A stretch of DNA of 13,148 nucleotides from Rhodospirillales bacterium (GTDB lineage Bacteria > Pseudomonadota > Alphaproteobacteria > CACIAM-22H2), in assembly GCA_016195145.1 (NCBI GenBank), contig JACQAF010000084.1:1-13148 (forward strand). Direction: 5' to 3'. The first letter of the stretch is position 1. Each line of letters opens with the position of its first letter. Below are positions 1-5,876 of the stretch, piece after piece. The position numbers and the translations under genes are program-made. The notes beneath the pieces were generated by a model. The model searched no databases and had not been told where the DNA came from. It saw only the letters and a list, made by a program, of their open reading frames with translations.

Positions 1-223
1 GGTCGATGCCGTCCGGCTCCACGGGATAAGGCTGAAGCATCACGCCCGGCATCTCGGCGGCGAATTCGCGCAAGGCCCGCGGCATGTGATAGCTCGCCGT
101 CACGATGACGAGGCGCCGGTAATGATGCCCCCTCACCCAGGCGGCGGTTTCGGCGGCGTTGCCGTGGGTGTTGGCGGCGGTGCGGCCGAGGTCGGCGCAG
201 CAATCGAAGCGCGGCCCGCCATG
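1..223 (-). other. DUF218/YdcF-family C-terminal segment joined to rapZ
   Basis: This stretch translates, in the rapZ frame, into the conserved second half of a DUF218 (YdcF/SanA/ElyC-like) protein. The signature is an LGR-x-A-x-NT-x-GNA-x-ETA-x-W block followed by VTASYHMPRAL and PGV-x-PYPV. In intact DUF218 proteins this is preceded by a membrane anchor and a G-G-G/S segment, none of which is present here. The change from RapZ to DUF218 falls between residue 167 (last RapZ-like residue) and about 174, that is positions 200-223. No intervening stop, start or Shine-Dalgarno separates the two parts. Confidence 0.75.
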
Positions 224-724
224 GACGAGGCGCTTGAGATCGGCCTGGGTCAGGGTCGATGTGTCGAGCACCAGATCGGCGCGTTCGCGCAGCGACTGGA
301 CAAGGGCGCGCTCGGCCTGGATGCCGTCGGTGACCGGCCGGTCGGCGGCGAGGGGATGACGGCGGCGGGTTTCGGTGAAGCGCCGGCGCAGCACTTCGTC
401 CTCGCAATCGAGGAACAGCAGGCGCGGTTCGAAATTCGCTTCGGCGCGCAGGCGTTCATGCGCGGCAAGAAACGAGCCGACGCCGAAATCGCGCGTACGC
501 GTGTCGACGCCGATGGCGATCGGCCGGCCGGCCGCGTCCTCGGGCCGGACGAGCGAGGCGAGCAGCGACAGGGGCAGATTGTCCACTGCTTCGTAGCCGG
601 CGTCTTCGAGCGCCTTCAGGGCGCTCGACTTGCCCGCCCCCGACATGCCGGTGACGACGACCACGCGCCGGGGCGCGGGGGCGTTTTCCATCGTCGATCG
701 AAGTCGAACCGCCGGGTCGTTCAT
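1..724 (-). CDS. rapZ: RapZ-like ATP-binding protein fused in frame to a DUF218 (YdcF-type) C-terminal segment; partial, runs off the window
   Basis: The frame is open from ATG at 724 to the window edge (241 codons). Residues 1-167 are the N-terminal half of RapZ/YvcJ: Walker A GMSGAGKS (26-33), YEAVDNLP (44-51), AIGVDTRTRDF (70-80), LLFLDCEDEVLRRRF (102-116), TETRRRHPLA (117-126) and VLDTSTLTQADLKRLV (152-167). RapZ normally runs to about 285-300 residues and its C-terminal half binds RNA (GlmZ type) or GlcN6P. Here that half is absent. From about residue 174 the protein reads as DUF218: DLGRTAANTHGNAAETAAWV (178-197), VTASYHMPRAL (208-218) and a PGV-x-PYPV tail. The start is supported by CGGAG (complement of 733-737), 8 nt before the ATG, and lies 28 nt after hprK, as expected for an hprK-rapZ operon. 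The usual downstream ptsN/manX-like and ptsH genes are not seen. A working RapZ is unlikely from this product; a mis-assembly is possible. Confidence 0.85.
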   Translation of the reverse strand, partial: MNDPAVRLRSTMENAPAPRRVVVVTGMSGAGKSSALKALEDAGYEAVDNLPLSLLASLVRPEDAAGRPIAIGVDTRTRDFGVGSFLAAHERLRAEANFEPRLLFLDCEDEVLRRRFTETRRRHPLAADRPVTDGIQAERALVQSLRERADLVLDTSTLTQADLKRLVHGGPRFDCCADLGRTAANTHGNAAETAAWVRGHHYRRLVIVTASYHMPRALREFAAEMPGVMLQPYPVEPDGID

Positions 725-752
725 GATGTCGGCTCCGCGACCCTTTATCCGC

Positions 753-1184
753 CTAGGCGGCGAACGGTCGCCCGCACGCCGCAGCGCGCGCGCAAAGCTT
801 GAGCTTGGCCACGGCCGAGGCGGCGAAGGGATCGAGCGCGACCAGCGGCACGGCGACGCCGAGCCACTCGCTTTTGCGCGCCGGCGGCAGGCGCTCGATC
901 GCCGGCGACGCAACCAGTTCGACCGCCAGTCCGACCGGAGCGCAGGCGACGCTCGGCACCGGCAGAATGCCGACGCCGCGCGCCTCGATCCGCCCGGCGA
1001 TCGCCGTCGGGGCCGAGGCGATCAGCCGGCCGGATTCCAGCGCCAGGTCGGTGCGATCATCGGCGATCAACCGCGCGCCCGCATCGATCAGCCGCAACGC
1101 CAGATCGGATTTGCCCGAACCCGGCGCGCCGAGCAGCACGATCCCCGTGCCGGATAGTTCCACGCTCGTCGCGTGAATTTGCAT
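753..1184 (-). CDS. hprK: HPr kinase/phosphorylase, short alphaproteobacterial form
   Basis: HprK phosphorylates (and in many bacteria dephosphorylates) a seryl residue of HPr, coupling PTS regulation to metabolism in the cytoplasm. The product is 143 residues, only the catalytic C-terminal domain, which is the normal form in alphaproteobacteria. Visible motifs are the P-loop LLGAPGSGKSDLALRLID close to the N-terminus, LIADDR just after it, and the IEARGVGILPV block that matches the family's I-E-V-R-G-V/L-G-I signature. I prefer ATG at 1184, giving MQIHATSVEL, which resembles the family start; an in-frame GTG at 1202 would add six residues, and neither has a strong Shine-Dalgarno. It sits between chvG (151 nt upstream) and rapZ (28 nt downstream), the standard alphaproteobacterial chvI-chvG-hprK-rapZ order. 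It appears complete. Confidence 0.93.
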   Translation of the reverse strand: MQIHATSVELSGTGIVLLGAPGSGKSDLALRLIDAGARLIADDRTDLALESGRLIASAPTAIAGRIEARGVGILPVPSVACAPVGLAVELVASPAIERLPPARKSEWLGVAVPLVALDPFAASAVAKLKLCARAAACGRPFAA

Positions 1185-1335
1185 GGTTAGCCGCTGTTTC
1201 ACGATGGCCGCGAGGGTGCGTCCGAACCTCGGCCCTTGTCAATTGTCCTTTCTCGCCCTGCCCCAATAGCCATGAACCCGGAACAGCGCCGGCACAATAT
1301 CCGCGACCCGATCCCAAAGTTGTGACAGCGCCGGA

Positions 1336-3117
1336 TCATTCTACCGGAAGTCGGATGCGGAACCGCGCGCCGACGACCCGGCCATGCGCGTCGTGGCGGT
1401 TTTCGGCGCTGATCGTTCCGTCATGGGCAAGCACGATCTGGCGCGAGATCGACAGGCCGAGCCCCGAGTGGGTGCCGAATTTCTCGCCTTTCGGCCGCTC
1501 GGAATAAAACCGCTCAAAAATCGCCTCCAGCTTGTCGGGCGGGATGCCGGGGCCCTCGTCCTCGATCACGGTTTCTACCGTCGCGCCGCGCCGCAGGGCC
1601 GAAATGCGGATCGTCCCGTCCGGCGGGCTGAACGACACGGCGTTGGCGATCAGGTTGCGGAACACCTGGCCCAGCCGGTTTTCGAGGCCGGGGACGACGA
1701 GGTTCCCGCCGGCGTCGAGGGCGACGCGCGGGTCGCCGGGTCTGGCGGTCGTCGCATGGACATTGACCAGGGCCTGAAGGAGCGCCGCCAGATCCACCGG
1801 TTCGATCTCGGCCCGGCTCAGCTCGGCGTCGAGACGCGAGGCGTTCGAGATATCGCCGATCAGACGGTCGAGCCGGGCGACGTCTTCGAGGATGATCGCC
1901 ATCAAGCGGCGTTGCTGAACCGGGTCCTTGACCCGCGCCGCGGTTTCGACCGCGCTTTTGAGCGAGGTGAGCGGATTCTTGATTTCGTGCGCCACGTCGG
2001 CGGCAAAGCGCTCGATGGCGTCGAGGCGCTGCCACAAGGCCTGCGTCATCTCGATCAGCGCCGCCGAAAGGTCACCGATCTCGTCGCCGCGTTGGCTCAT
2101 GTCGGGGATTGCCGGCGTCTCGCCGCGCCCGCGGCCCACGCCGAGACCCTGTCCCCCGCGCACCCGGTCGGCGGCGAGTGCCAGCCTGCGGATCGGCCGC
2201 GCGATGGTGCCGGCGAGGTAAAGCGAGATCAGCGCCGTGATCGCCAGGGCGACGACGAAAACCTTGAGGATGTCGAAGCGCACGTCGCGCAGGTTGCGCT
2301 CGATCTCGCCGCTGCCCGAAGTCAGCATCAGCACGCCCAGCACTTGCTTGAAGCGCTGCACCGGCACGGCGACGGCGAGCACCATGTGATCGTCGCCGCC
2401 CGCGCCCGTCGCCCGCGTCGCGCTGGCGATATCGCCGGCCAGCGCCGCCTGGACCTCGGGATAGTCGCGCGCGCGCTGTTCCGGGTTTTCCCGATAGGGG
2501 GGCAGGACATCCCGGCTCGGCAGCCAGTTGACCACGACGTCATAGATGGCGTTGACGACCGCCGTCAGCATGTCGGGGGGTGGGGTCGGCGGCGGCAACG
2601 GCGCCACCTGGACCACGCCGCCGGGGCCGGTCAGGACGCGGGTGTCGGCGATGATTTCACCGGTGACGGCAAACAGGCGGGCGCGGGTATGCGTCGCCTC
2701 GACCAGGCGGCGCAGGATCTGGCGGGCAGGCTCGGGCGCGAGGCGATCGGCGATCCCCGCCTCGGAATTGCCGGTATCGCTCGCCGCCTCGCCCAGCGCC
2801 GCAGCGATAATCTTGCCCTGGGTGGTCAGCGCGGCGATTTCGGCCGCGACCAGGCTGCGCCGGTAATCGTCGAGATAAAGCAGGCCGACGACCAGGATGG
2901 CGAGGGCGACCGAATTGAGAAACAGGATCCGGCGGGTGAGCGGCGAAAACCGGCGGCGGCGCGTCCGGCGCCCCGGTCGCGGGACCGCGGCGCCATGCCA
3001 ACCGGCCGGCCGCTTGTCACCCGGCGACCCCTCGGGCGCAGCGCCGGGCTCTGCCCGCGCCGGGTCGCGGCGCGGATCGTCGTCCGGGTCCGTCCGAAGG
3101 CGGGCTTCGTTGGCCAT
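1336..3117 (-). CDS. chvG: Sensor histidine kinase ChvG/ExoS type
   Basis: This is a membrane sensor kinase that phosphorylates the ChvI response regulator; in alphaproteobacteria the pair senses acid, envelope or host stress. The 593-residue protein has an Arg/Pro-rich cytoplasmic tail (1-62), a first membrane helix (about 64-83), a periplasmic sensor region (84-283) containing a proline run at 174-181, a second helix (about 283-304) and a HAMP segment beginning TIARPIRRL. HisKA follows with phospho-acceptor H377 in DVAHEIKNPL. The ATPase domain has an N box (RNLIANAVSFS, N488/N492), DEGPGI (520-525), the F box FERFY (534-538) and GLGLSISRQI (552-561). All catalytic boxes are intact and the length is usual. 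It starts 30 nt after the chvI stop, so the two genes are almost certainly co-transcribed. Confidence 0.95.
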   Translation of the reverse strand: MANEARLRTDPDDDPRRDPARAEPGAAPEGSPGDKRPAGWHGAAVPRPGRRTRRRRFSPLTRRILFLNSVALAILVVGLLYLDDYRRSLVAAEIAALTTQGKIIAAALGEAASDTGNSEAGIADRLAPEPARQILRRLVEATHTRARLFAVTGEIIADTRVLTGPGGVVQVAPLPPPTPPPDMLTAVVNAIYDVVVNWLPSRDVLPPYRENPEQRARDYPEVQAALAGDIASATRATGAGGDDHMVLAVAVPVQRFKQVLGVLMLTSGSGEIERNLRDVRFDILKVFVVALAITALISLYLAGTIARPIRRLALAADRVRGGQGLGVGRGRGETPAIPDMSQRGDEIGDLSAALIEMTQALWQRLDAIERFAADVAHEIKNPLTSLKSAVETAARVKDPVQQRRLMAIILEDVARLDRLIGDISNASRLDAELSRAEIEPVDLAALLQALVNVHATTARPGDPRVALDAGGNLVVPGLENRLGQVFRNLIANAVSFSPPDGTIRISALRRGATVETVIEDEGPGIPPDKLEAIFERFYSERPKGEKFGTHSGLGLSISRQIVLAHDGTISAENRHDAHGRVVGARFRIRLPVE

Positions 3118-3147
3118 GCCTGACGCCTCTCCTCGCCGCGCCGCCGA

Positions 3148-3858
3148 TTATTTGTCGCGATAACGATAGCCGAGCCCGTACAGGGTCTCGATATGGGCGA
3201 ATTCGGGGTCGAGCGCCTTGAACTTCTTGCGCAGGCGCTTGATGTGGCTGTCGATCGTGCGGTCGTCGACATAGATCGATTCGCCATAGGCCTGATCCAT
3301 CAGCTGGTCGCGGTTCTTGACCAGCCCCGGACGCATGGCGAGCGATTTGAGGAGCAGGAATTCGGTGACGGTCAGCGCCACTTCCTGCCCCTTCCAGGTG
3401 CAGACATGCCGCCCCGGATCGAGCACCAGATCGCCGCGCGTCACCGGCGCCTCGCCGCCGACGGCGGCCGATTTGTCGTGAGCAAGCTCCTGGCGGCGCA
3501 GCAGGGCGCGGATGCGTTCGATCAGCAGGCGTTGCGAGAACGGCTTGGTGATGTAATCGTCGGCGCCCATGCGCAGGCCGAGCACCTCGTCCACCTCGTC
3601 GTCCTTCGAGGTGAGGAAGATGACCGGCATCTGGCTTTGCTTGCGCAGCTTGGTCAGCAACTCCATCCCGTCCATGCGCGGCATCTTGATGTCGAAGATG
3701 CCGAGATCGGCGGGGTCTTCCGACAGCGCTTCGAGTGCCGAGACGCCGTCGTTATAGGTGCGTACCTTGTAGCCCTCGGCCTCGAGCGCCATGCGCAACG
3801 AGGTGAGAATGTTGCGCTCGTCATCGACGAGAGCGATCGTGCTTTTTTCTTTCATCAT
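3148..3858 (-). CDS. chvI: DNA-binding response regulator ChvI (OmpR/PhoB family)
   Basis: This is the cytoplasmic partner of ChvG: a receiver plus winged-helix activator of 236 residues. The receiver has the acidic pair D12/D13 (LVDDERNILTSL), phospho-acceptor D56 in IFDIKMPRMDG, T83 and K105 (ITKPFS). The C-terminal Trans_reg_C domain (about 140-235) has VDDRTIDSHIKRLRKKF and ends GLGYRYRDK. The open frame extends upstream to 4314, but the homology begins at MMKEKSTIALVDDERN. The start is therefore ATG at 3858 (or the adjacent ATG at 3855), preceded by AGGG (complement of 3866-3869). The gene is divergent from cbtB with 93 nt between the starts. Everything expected for ChvI is present. Confidence 0.95.
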   Translation of the reverse strand: MMKEKSTIALVDDERNILTSLRMALEAEGYKVRTYNDGVSALEALSEDPADLGIFDIKMPRMDGMELLTKLRKQSQMPVIFLTSKDDEVDEVLGLRMGADDYITKPFSQRLLIERIRALLRRQELAHDKSAAVGGEAPVTRGDLVLDPGRHVCTWKGQEVALTVTEFLLLKSLAMRPGLVKNRDQLMDQAYGESIYVDDRTIDSHIKRLRKKFKALDPEFAHIETLYGLGYRYRDK

Positions 3859-3869
3859 GTCCCGACCCT

Positions 3870-3891
3870 GCGGCAGAGGAGCCACTGCCGC
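3870..3891. repeat. Inverted repeat in the chvI-cbtB divergent region
   Basis: GCGGCAG (3870-3876) and CTGCCGC (3885-3891) form a perfect 7-bp stem with an 8-nt loop. On the chvI transcript the stem directly abuts the AGGG Shine-Dalgarno at 3869-3866, so it could affect chvI translation, or as DNA it could be an operator. There is no U tract on either side, so it is not a terminator. The role is inferred from position only. Confidence 0.4.
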
Positions 3892-3951
3892 GTCGTGGGC
3901 GGCGCATGGATTCTCCAGCGACGCCCCTTTTCTCCGGCTAAGGGAGGCTTC

Positions 3952-4134
3952 ATGACTTCGGGCAAATCCGCGCACACACCGGCTTTTGCGTTGCCGCGCA
4001 CGGCCCTGCCGGCGGTGGCGGCGGCGGCGTTGCTGGGCATCTTCATGCTGTTCGGCGTAGGCTTCGCCGGCCCGGCGGCGATCCATAATGCGGCCCATGA
4101 TGCGCGCCACTCCTTCGCTTTCCCCTGCCACTGA
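3952..4134 (+). CDS. cbtB: CbtB, small cobalt-transporter subunit
   Basis: The product is a 60-residue membrane protein with one hydrophobic helix (about 18-40) and a His-rich C-terminus, HNAAHDARHSFAFPCH. That ending, with its H-D-x-R-H spacing and FPCH end, is the hallmark of CbtB and probably binds the metal. The start at 3952 follows a strong GGGAGG (3942-3947); a longer in-frame extension upstream to 3193 is only the shadow of chvI. cbtA follows 24 nt after the stop, so cbtB-cbtA is an operon. CbtBA is a predicted secondary cobalt importer that often accompanies B12 synthesis. A 5-bp pairing between CCCTT (3925-3929) and AAGGG (3940-3944) could partly mask the ribosome binding site. I see no cobalamin riboswitch. 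Confidence 0.9.
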   Translation: MTSGKSAHTPAFALPRTALPAVAAAALLGIFMLFGVGFAGPAAIHNAAHDARHSFAFPCH

Positions 4135-4158
4135 CCCTCCCGCCGGAGTTCGCCCGCG

Positions 4159-4887
4159 ATGTTCAAGCGTATCCTGTTCATCGCCCTGGTCGCCGGGGCG
4201 CTGGGCGGTCTGGTCACGACCGGCCTGCAAATGGCCCATCTGTGGCCCCTGATCCTCGAAGCGGAAAAATACGAGACGGCGGCCCCCGCCCATGATCACG
4301 TTGCAGCAAGCCAACCGGCGACCGCGCCCGAAGCAGCGGCATGGAAGCCGGATGACGGGGCCGAGCGGATGGGCTTCACGCTGCTGTTCAACGTACTGAC
4401 CGGCTTCGGCTTCGCATTGTTGCTCAACGCCGCCCTCGTCCTGCGCCGGGCCGCGAGTGCCGATGCCGCGCTCGATGCCGGCAACGGCGCGTTATGGGGC
4501 CTGGCCGGTTTTGCCGTGTTCGCCTTTGTACCGGCGCTTGGCCTGCCGCCCGAATTGCCGGGTATGCAGGCGGCCGAATTGGTGGATCGCCAGGTCTGGT
4601 GGCTGGCAACGGTTATCGCCACGGCAGCCGGATTGTGGCTACTGATCTTCGGCCGCGGCACGCTTCTCGGTACGGCGGCGCTAAAGGCGCTCGGCCTGTT
4701 ACTCCTCGTCCTGCCGCACGCCATCGGCGCGCCGCATCCGGTCCTCGACAGCGCGGCGGGGCCCCGCGTCCCGGCCGAGCTGGCTGCCCGCTTCGCCATC
4801 GCCTCACTGGTCGCGGCGGCGGCGTTCTGGCTGGTCGTCGGCGCCGCCTCGGGCTGGCTCCAGCGCCGCGCGGACCGGGCCATATAA
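4159..4887 (+). CDS. cbtA: CbtA, cobalt-transporter membrane subunit
   Basis: The 242-residue integral membrane protein has about six hydrophobic segments (5-25, 75-96, 110-128, 146-166, 173-190 and 208-232). A long His-containing loop (about 30-70) follows the first helix, with ETAAPAHDHVAA in it. CbtA hallmarks are GLQMAHLWPLI near the N-terminus, ALGLPPELPGM (125-136) and PHAIGAPHP (186-194). The His residues in these loops are candidate Co2+ ligands. Together with CbtB it is predicted to import cobalt for corrin synthesis. A GGAG (4145-4148) precedes the ATG by 10 nt. Length and topology are those of a complete family member; the transport assignment comes from the family, not from anything direct here. 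Confidence 0.9.
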   Translation: MFKRILFIALVAGALGGLVTTGLQMAHLWPLILEAEKYETAAPAHDHVAASQPATAPEAAAWKPDDGAERMGFTLLFNVLTGFGFALLLNAALVLRRAASADAALDAGNGALWGLAGFAVFAFVPALGLPPELPGMQAAELVDRQVWWLATVIATAAGLWLLIFGRGTLLGTAALKALGLLLLVLPHAIGAPHPVLDSAAGPRVPAELAARFAIASLVAAAAFWLVVGAASGWLQRRADRAI

Positions 4888-4939
4888 ATCCGCGAACGGG
4901 CGGCTGCATGCCGGCCGGTTTGGCGGTATTCTTGGCGGC

Positions 4940-5680
4940 ATGAACGACGCCAATCTTCCCCCCGGCGAGCTGGCGCGCAAACTGATGCGCGGGCTCGACC
5001 GCGCTTATCTCGCCACCGCCATGCGGTCGGGTGCGCTTGACGCCGGCGCACCCTATGCCTCGCTGGTTCTAGTCGCGATCGACCACGACGCAAGCCCGAT
5101 CCTGCTCATCTCGACGCTGGCCGACCACACGCGCAACCTCGCCGAGGACGACCGCGTCTCGCTGCTGTTCGATGGCACGCTCGGCCTCGCCGAGCCGCTG
5201 ACCGGGCCGCGCGTTTCGCTCCAGGGCCGCGCGGCGAAGACCGCCGAGCCGCGCCATCGCGCCCGCTTCCTCGCCCGCCATCCGGGGGCGGCGATGTACG
5301 CCGATTTCAAGGATTTCGCCTTCTACCGGGTCGATATTGCACGGGCCCATCTCGTCGCCGGTTTCGGGCGGATTCACTGGATCGAGCGCGACGACGTGCG
5401 TTTCGCCGCCATCGACCCGACAGTGCTGGCCGACGCCGAGGCCGATATCGTCGCCCACATGAACGACGACCATGCCGACGCGGTGCAGCTTTATGCCGCC
5501 AAGCTTCTCGGCCGCGACAGCGGCGAGTGGCGGATGACCGGCGTCGACCCGGAAGGGGCCGATTTGCGCCGCGGCGGCGAGGTGGCGAGGCTCGCCTTCG
5601 GCCATCCGGTCAGGGACGCCGAAGGTGCCCGTGCCGAACTCGTCCGCCTGGTCAAGCAGGCCCGCCACATCCAAGGCTGA
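4940..5680 (+). CDS. HugZ-type FMN split-barrel protein with C-terminal DUF2470 domain
   Basis: This is a 246-residue soluble protein. Residues about 10-145 are a pyridoxamine-phosphate-oxidase-like split barrel (YASLVLVAIDHD, PILLISTLADHTRNLAEDDR, RVSLQGRA, FYRVDIARAHLVAGFGRIHWI). Residues about 160-245 are DUF2470, with the diagnostic HMNDDHADAV (173-182). The same two-domain layout occurs in HugZ haem oxygenases and in many uncharacterised flavin- or haem-binding relatives; general haem-utilisation or oxidoreductase function is as far as the sequence goes. The start at 4940 lacks a good Shine-Dalgarno (only GGCGG nearby), and the gap to cbtA is 52 nt, so read-through from cbtBA is possible. 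It is complete, with no obvious defect. Confidence 0.85.
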   Translation: MNDANLPPGELARKLMRGLDRAYLATAMRSGALDAGAPYASLVLVAIDHDASPILLISTLADHTRNLAEDDRVSLLFDGTLGLAEPLTGPRVSLQGRAAKTAEPRHRARFLARHPGAAMYADFKDFAFYRVDIARAHLVAGFGRIHWIERDDVRFAAIDPTVLADAEADIVAHMNDDHADAVQLYAAKLLGRDSGEWRMTGVDPEGADLRRGGEVARLAFGHPVRDAEGARAELVRLVKQARHIQG

Positions 5681-5708
5681 TCTGCCGGCCCGAGCGTCGC
5701 CCGTCGGT

Positions 5709-5728
5709 GGCGCGCAACTAGGCGCGCC
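5709..5728. repeat. GC-rich palindrome between the HugZ-like gene and amtB
   Basis: GGCGCGC (5709-5715), a 6-nt spacer AACTAG, and GCGCGCC (5722-5728) form a perfect 7-bp inverted repeat. It begins 28 nt after the HugZ-like stop codon and is followed about 6-22 nt later by T-rich sequence, so it may terminate that transcript. It also lies about 100 bp upstream of the predicted amtB start site, where an NtrC-type enhancer site would sit, but it does not match the GCAC-N7-GTGC consensus well. Confidence 0.4.
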
Positions 5729-5792
5729 GGTTATCGATTTTGTCGATTTTCGCGTAGATTTATGCGTCGGCGATTGTAACTTACCGGCGAAT

Positions 5793-5807
5793 CGGACAAT
5801 ATTTTGC
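5793..5807 (+). promoter_or_regulatory. Candidate sigma-54 promoter of amtB
   Basis: The sequence CGGACAATATTTTGC places GG (5794-5795) and GC (5806-5807) exactly 10 nt apart, the invariant -24/-12 spacing of RpoN promoters, and keeps TTGC at -12. The -24 half (CGGAC against TGGCA) is imperfect. A start site would fall near 5819, upstream of the 5832-5850 hairpin and the ribosome binding site. Ammonium-transporter genes are commonly NtrC/sigma-54 dependent, which makes this reading sensible but not proven. Confidence 0.5.
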
Positions 5808-5831
5808 CTGTTTTAGAGTCTAATGAACAAT

Positions 5832-5850
5832 TTGCCTAAAAAATAGGCAA
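5832..5850 (+). repeat. AT-rich hairpin in the amtB 5' leader
   Basis: TTGCCTA (5832-5838), AAAAA, TAGGCAA (5844-5850) is a perfect 7-bp inverted repeat with a 5-nt loop. It ends 9 nt before the GGAGGGGG ribosome binding site. It overlaps an alternative in-frame ATG at 5850, which argues against that start. It could be a regulator-binding palindrome or an mRNA element; function is unknown. Confidence 0.45.
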
Positions 5851-5859
5851 TGAGATCTC

Positions 5860-5867
5860 GGAGGGGG
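5860..5867 (+). promoter_or_regulatory. Shine-Dalgarno sequence deciding the amtB start
   Basis: GGAGGGGG lies 9 nt upstream of ATG 5877, which begins the hydrophobic leader MGSLLRAAGATLAIML. The earlier in-frame ATG at 5850 has no Shine-Dalgarno and would sit inside the hairpin, so 5877 is preferred. Confidence 0.75.
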
Positions 5868-5876
5868 ATAATACTC

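Noticed and set aside
1284..1335. Direct repeat ACAGCGCCGG (near 1284 and 1325) between hprK and chvG
   Set aside because: Ten bases twice in a GC-rich spacer, with no mobile-element or regulator features around; likely chance.
3860..3951. Possible cobalamin riboswitch ahead of cbtB (GCCACTG at 3881-3887)
   Set aside because: Only that heptamer fits. There is no CCCGCAACTGT element, no B12-box (AGTCAGGAGACC-like), and the 93-nt interval is too short for the aptamer; the heptamer is also part of the simple inverted repeat.
3193..3951. 313-codon plus-strand frame that ends with cbtB
   Set aside because: Only the last 60 codons resemble a protein family (CbtB) and they have their own strong Shine-Dalgarno; the rest is antisense to chvI.
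3859..4314. N-terminal extension of chvI to 388 codons
   Set aside because: ChvI homology begins at MMKEKSTIAL with a ribosome binding site just before it; the extension overlaps cbtB/cbtA antisense and has no domain signal.
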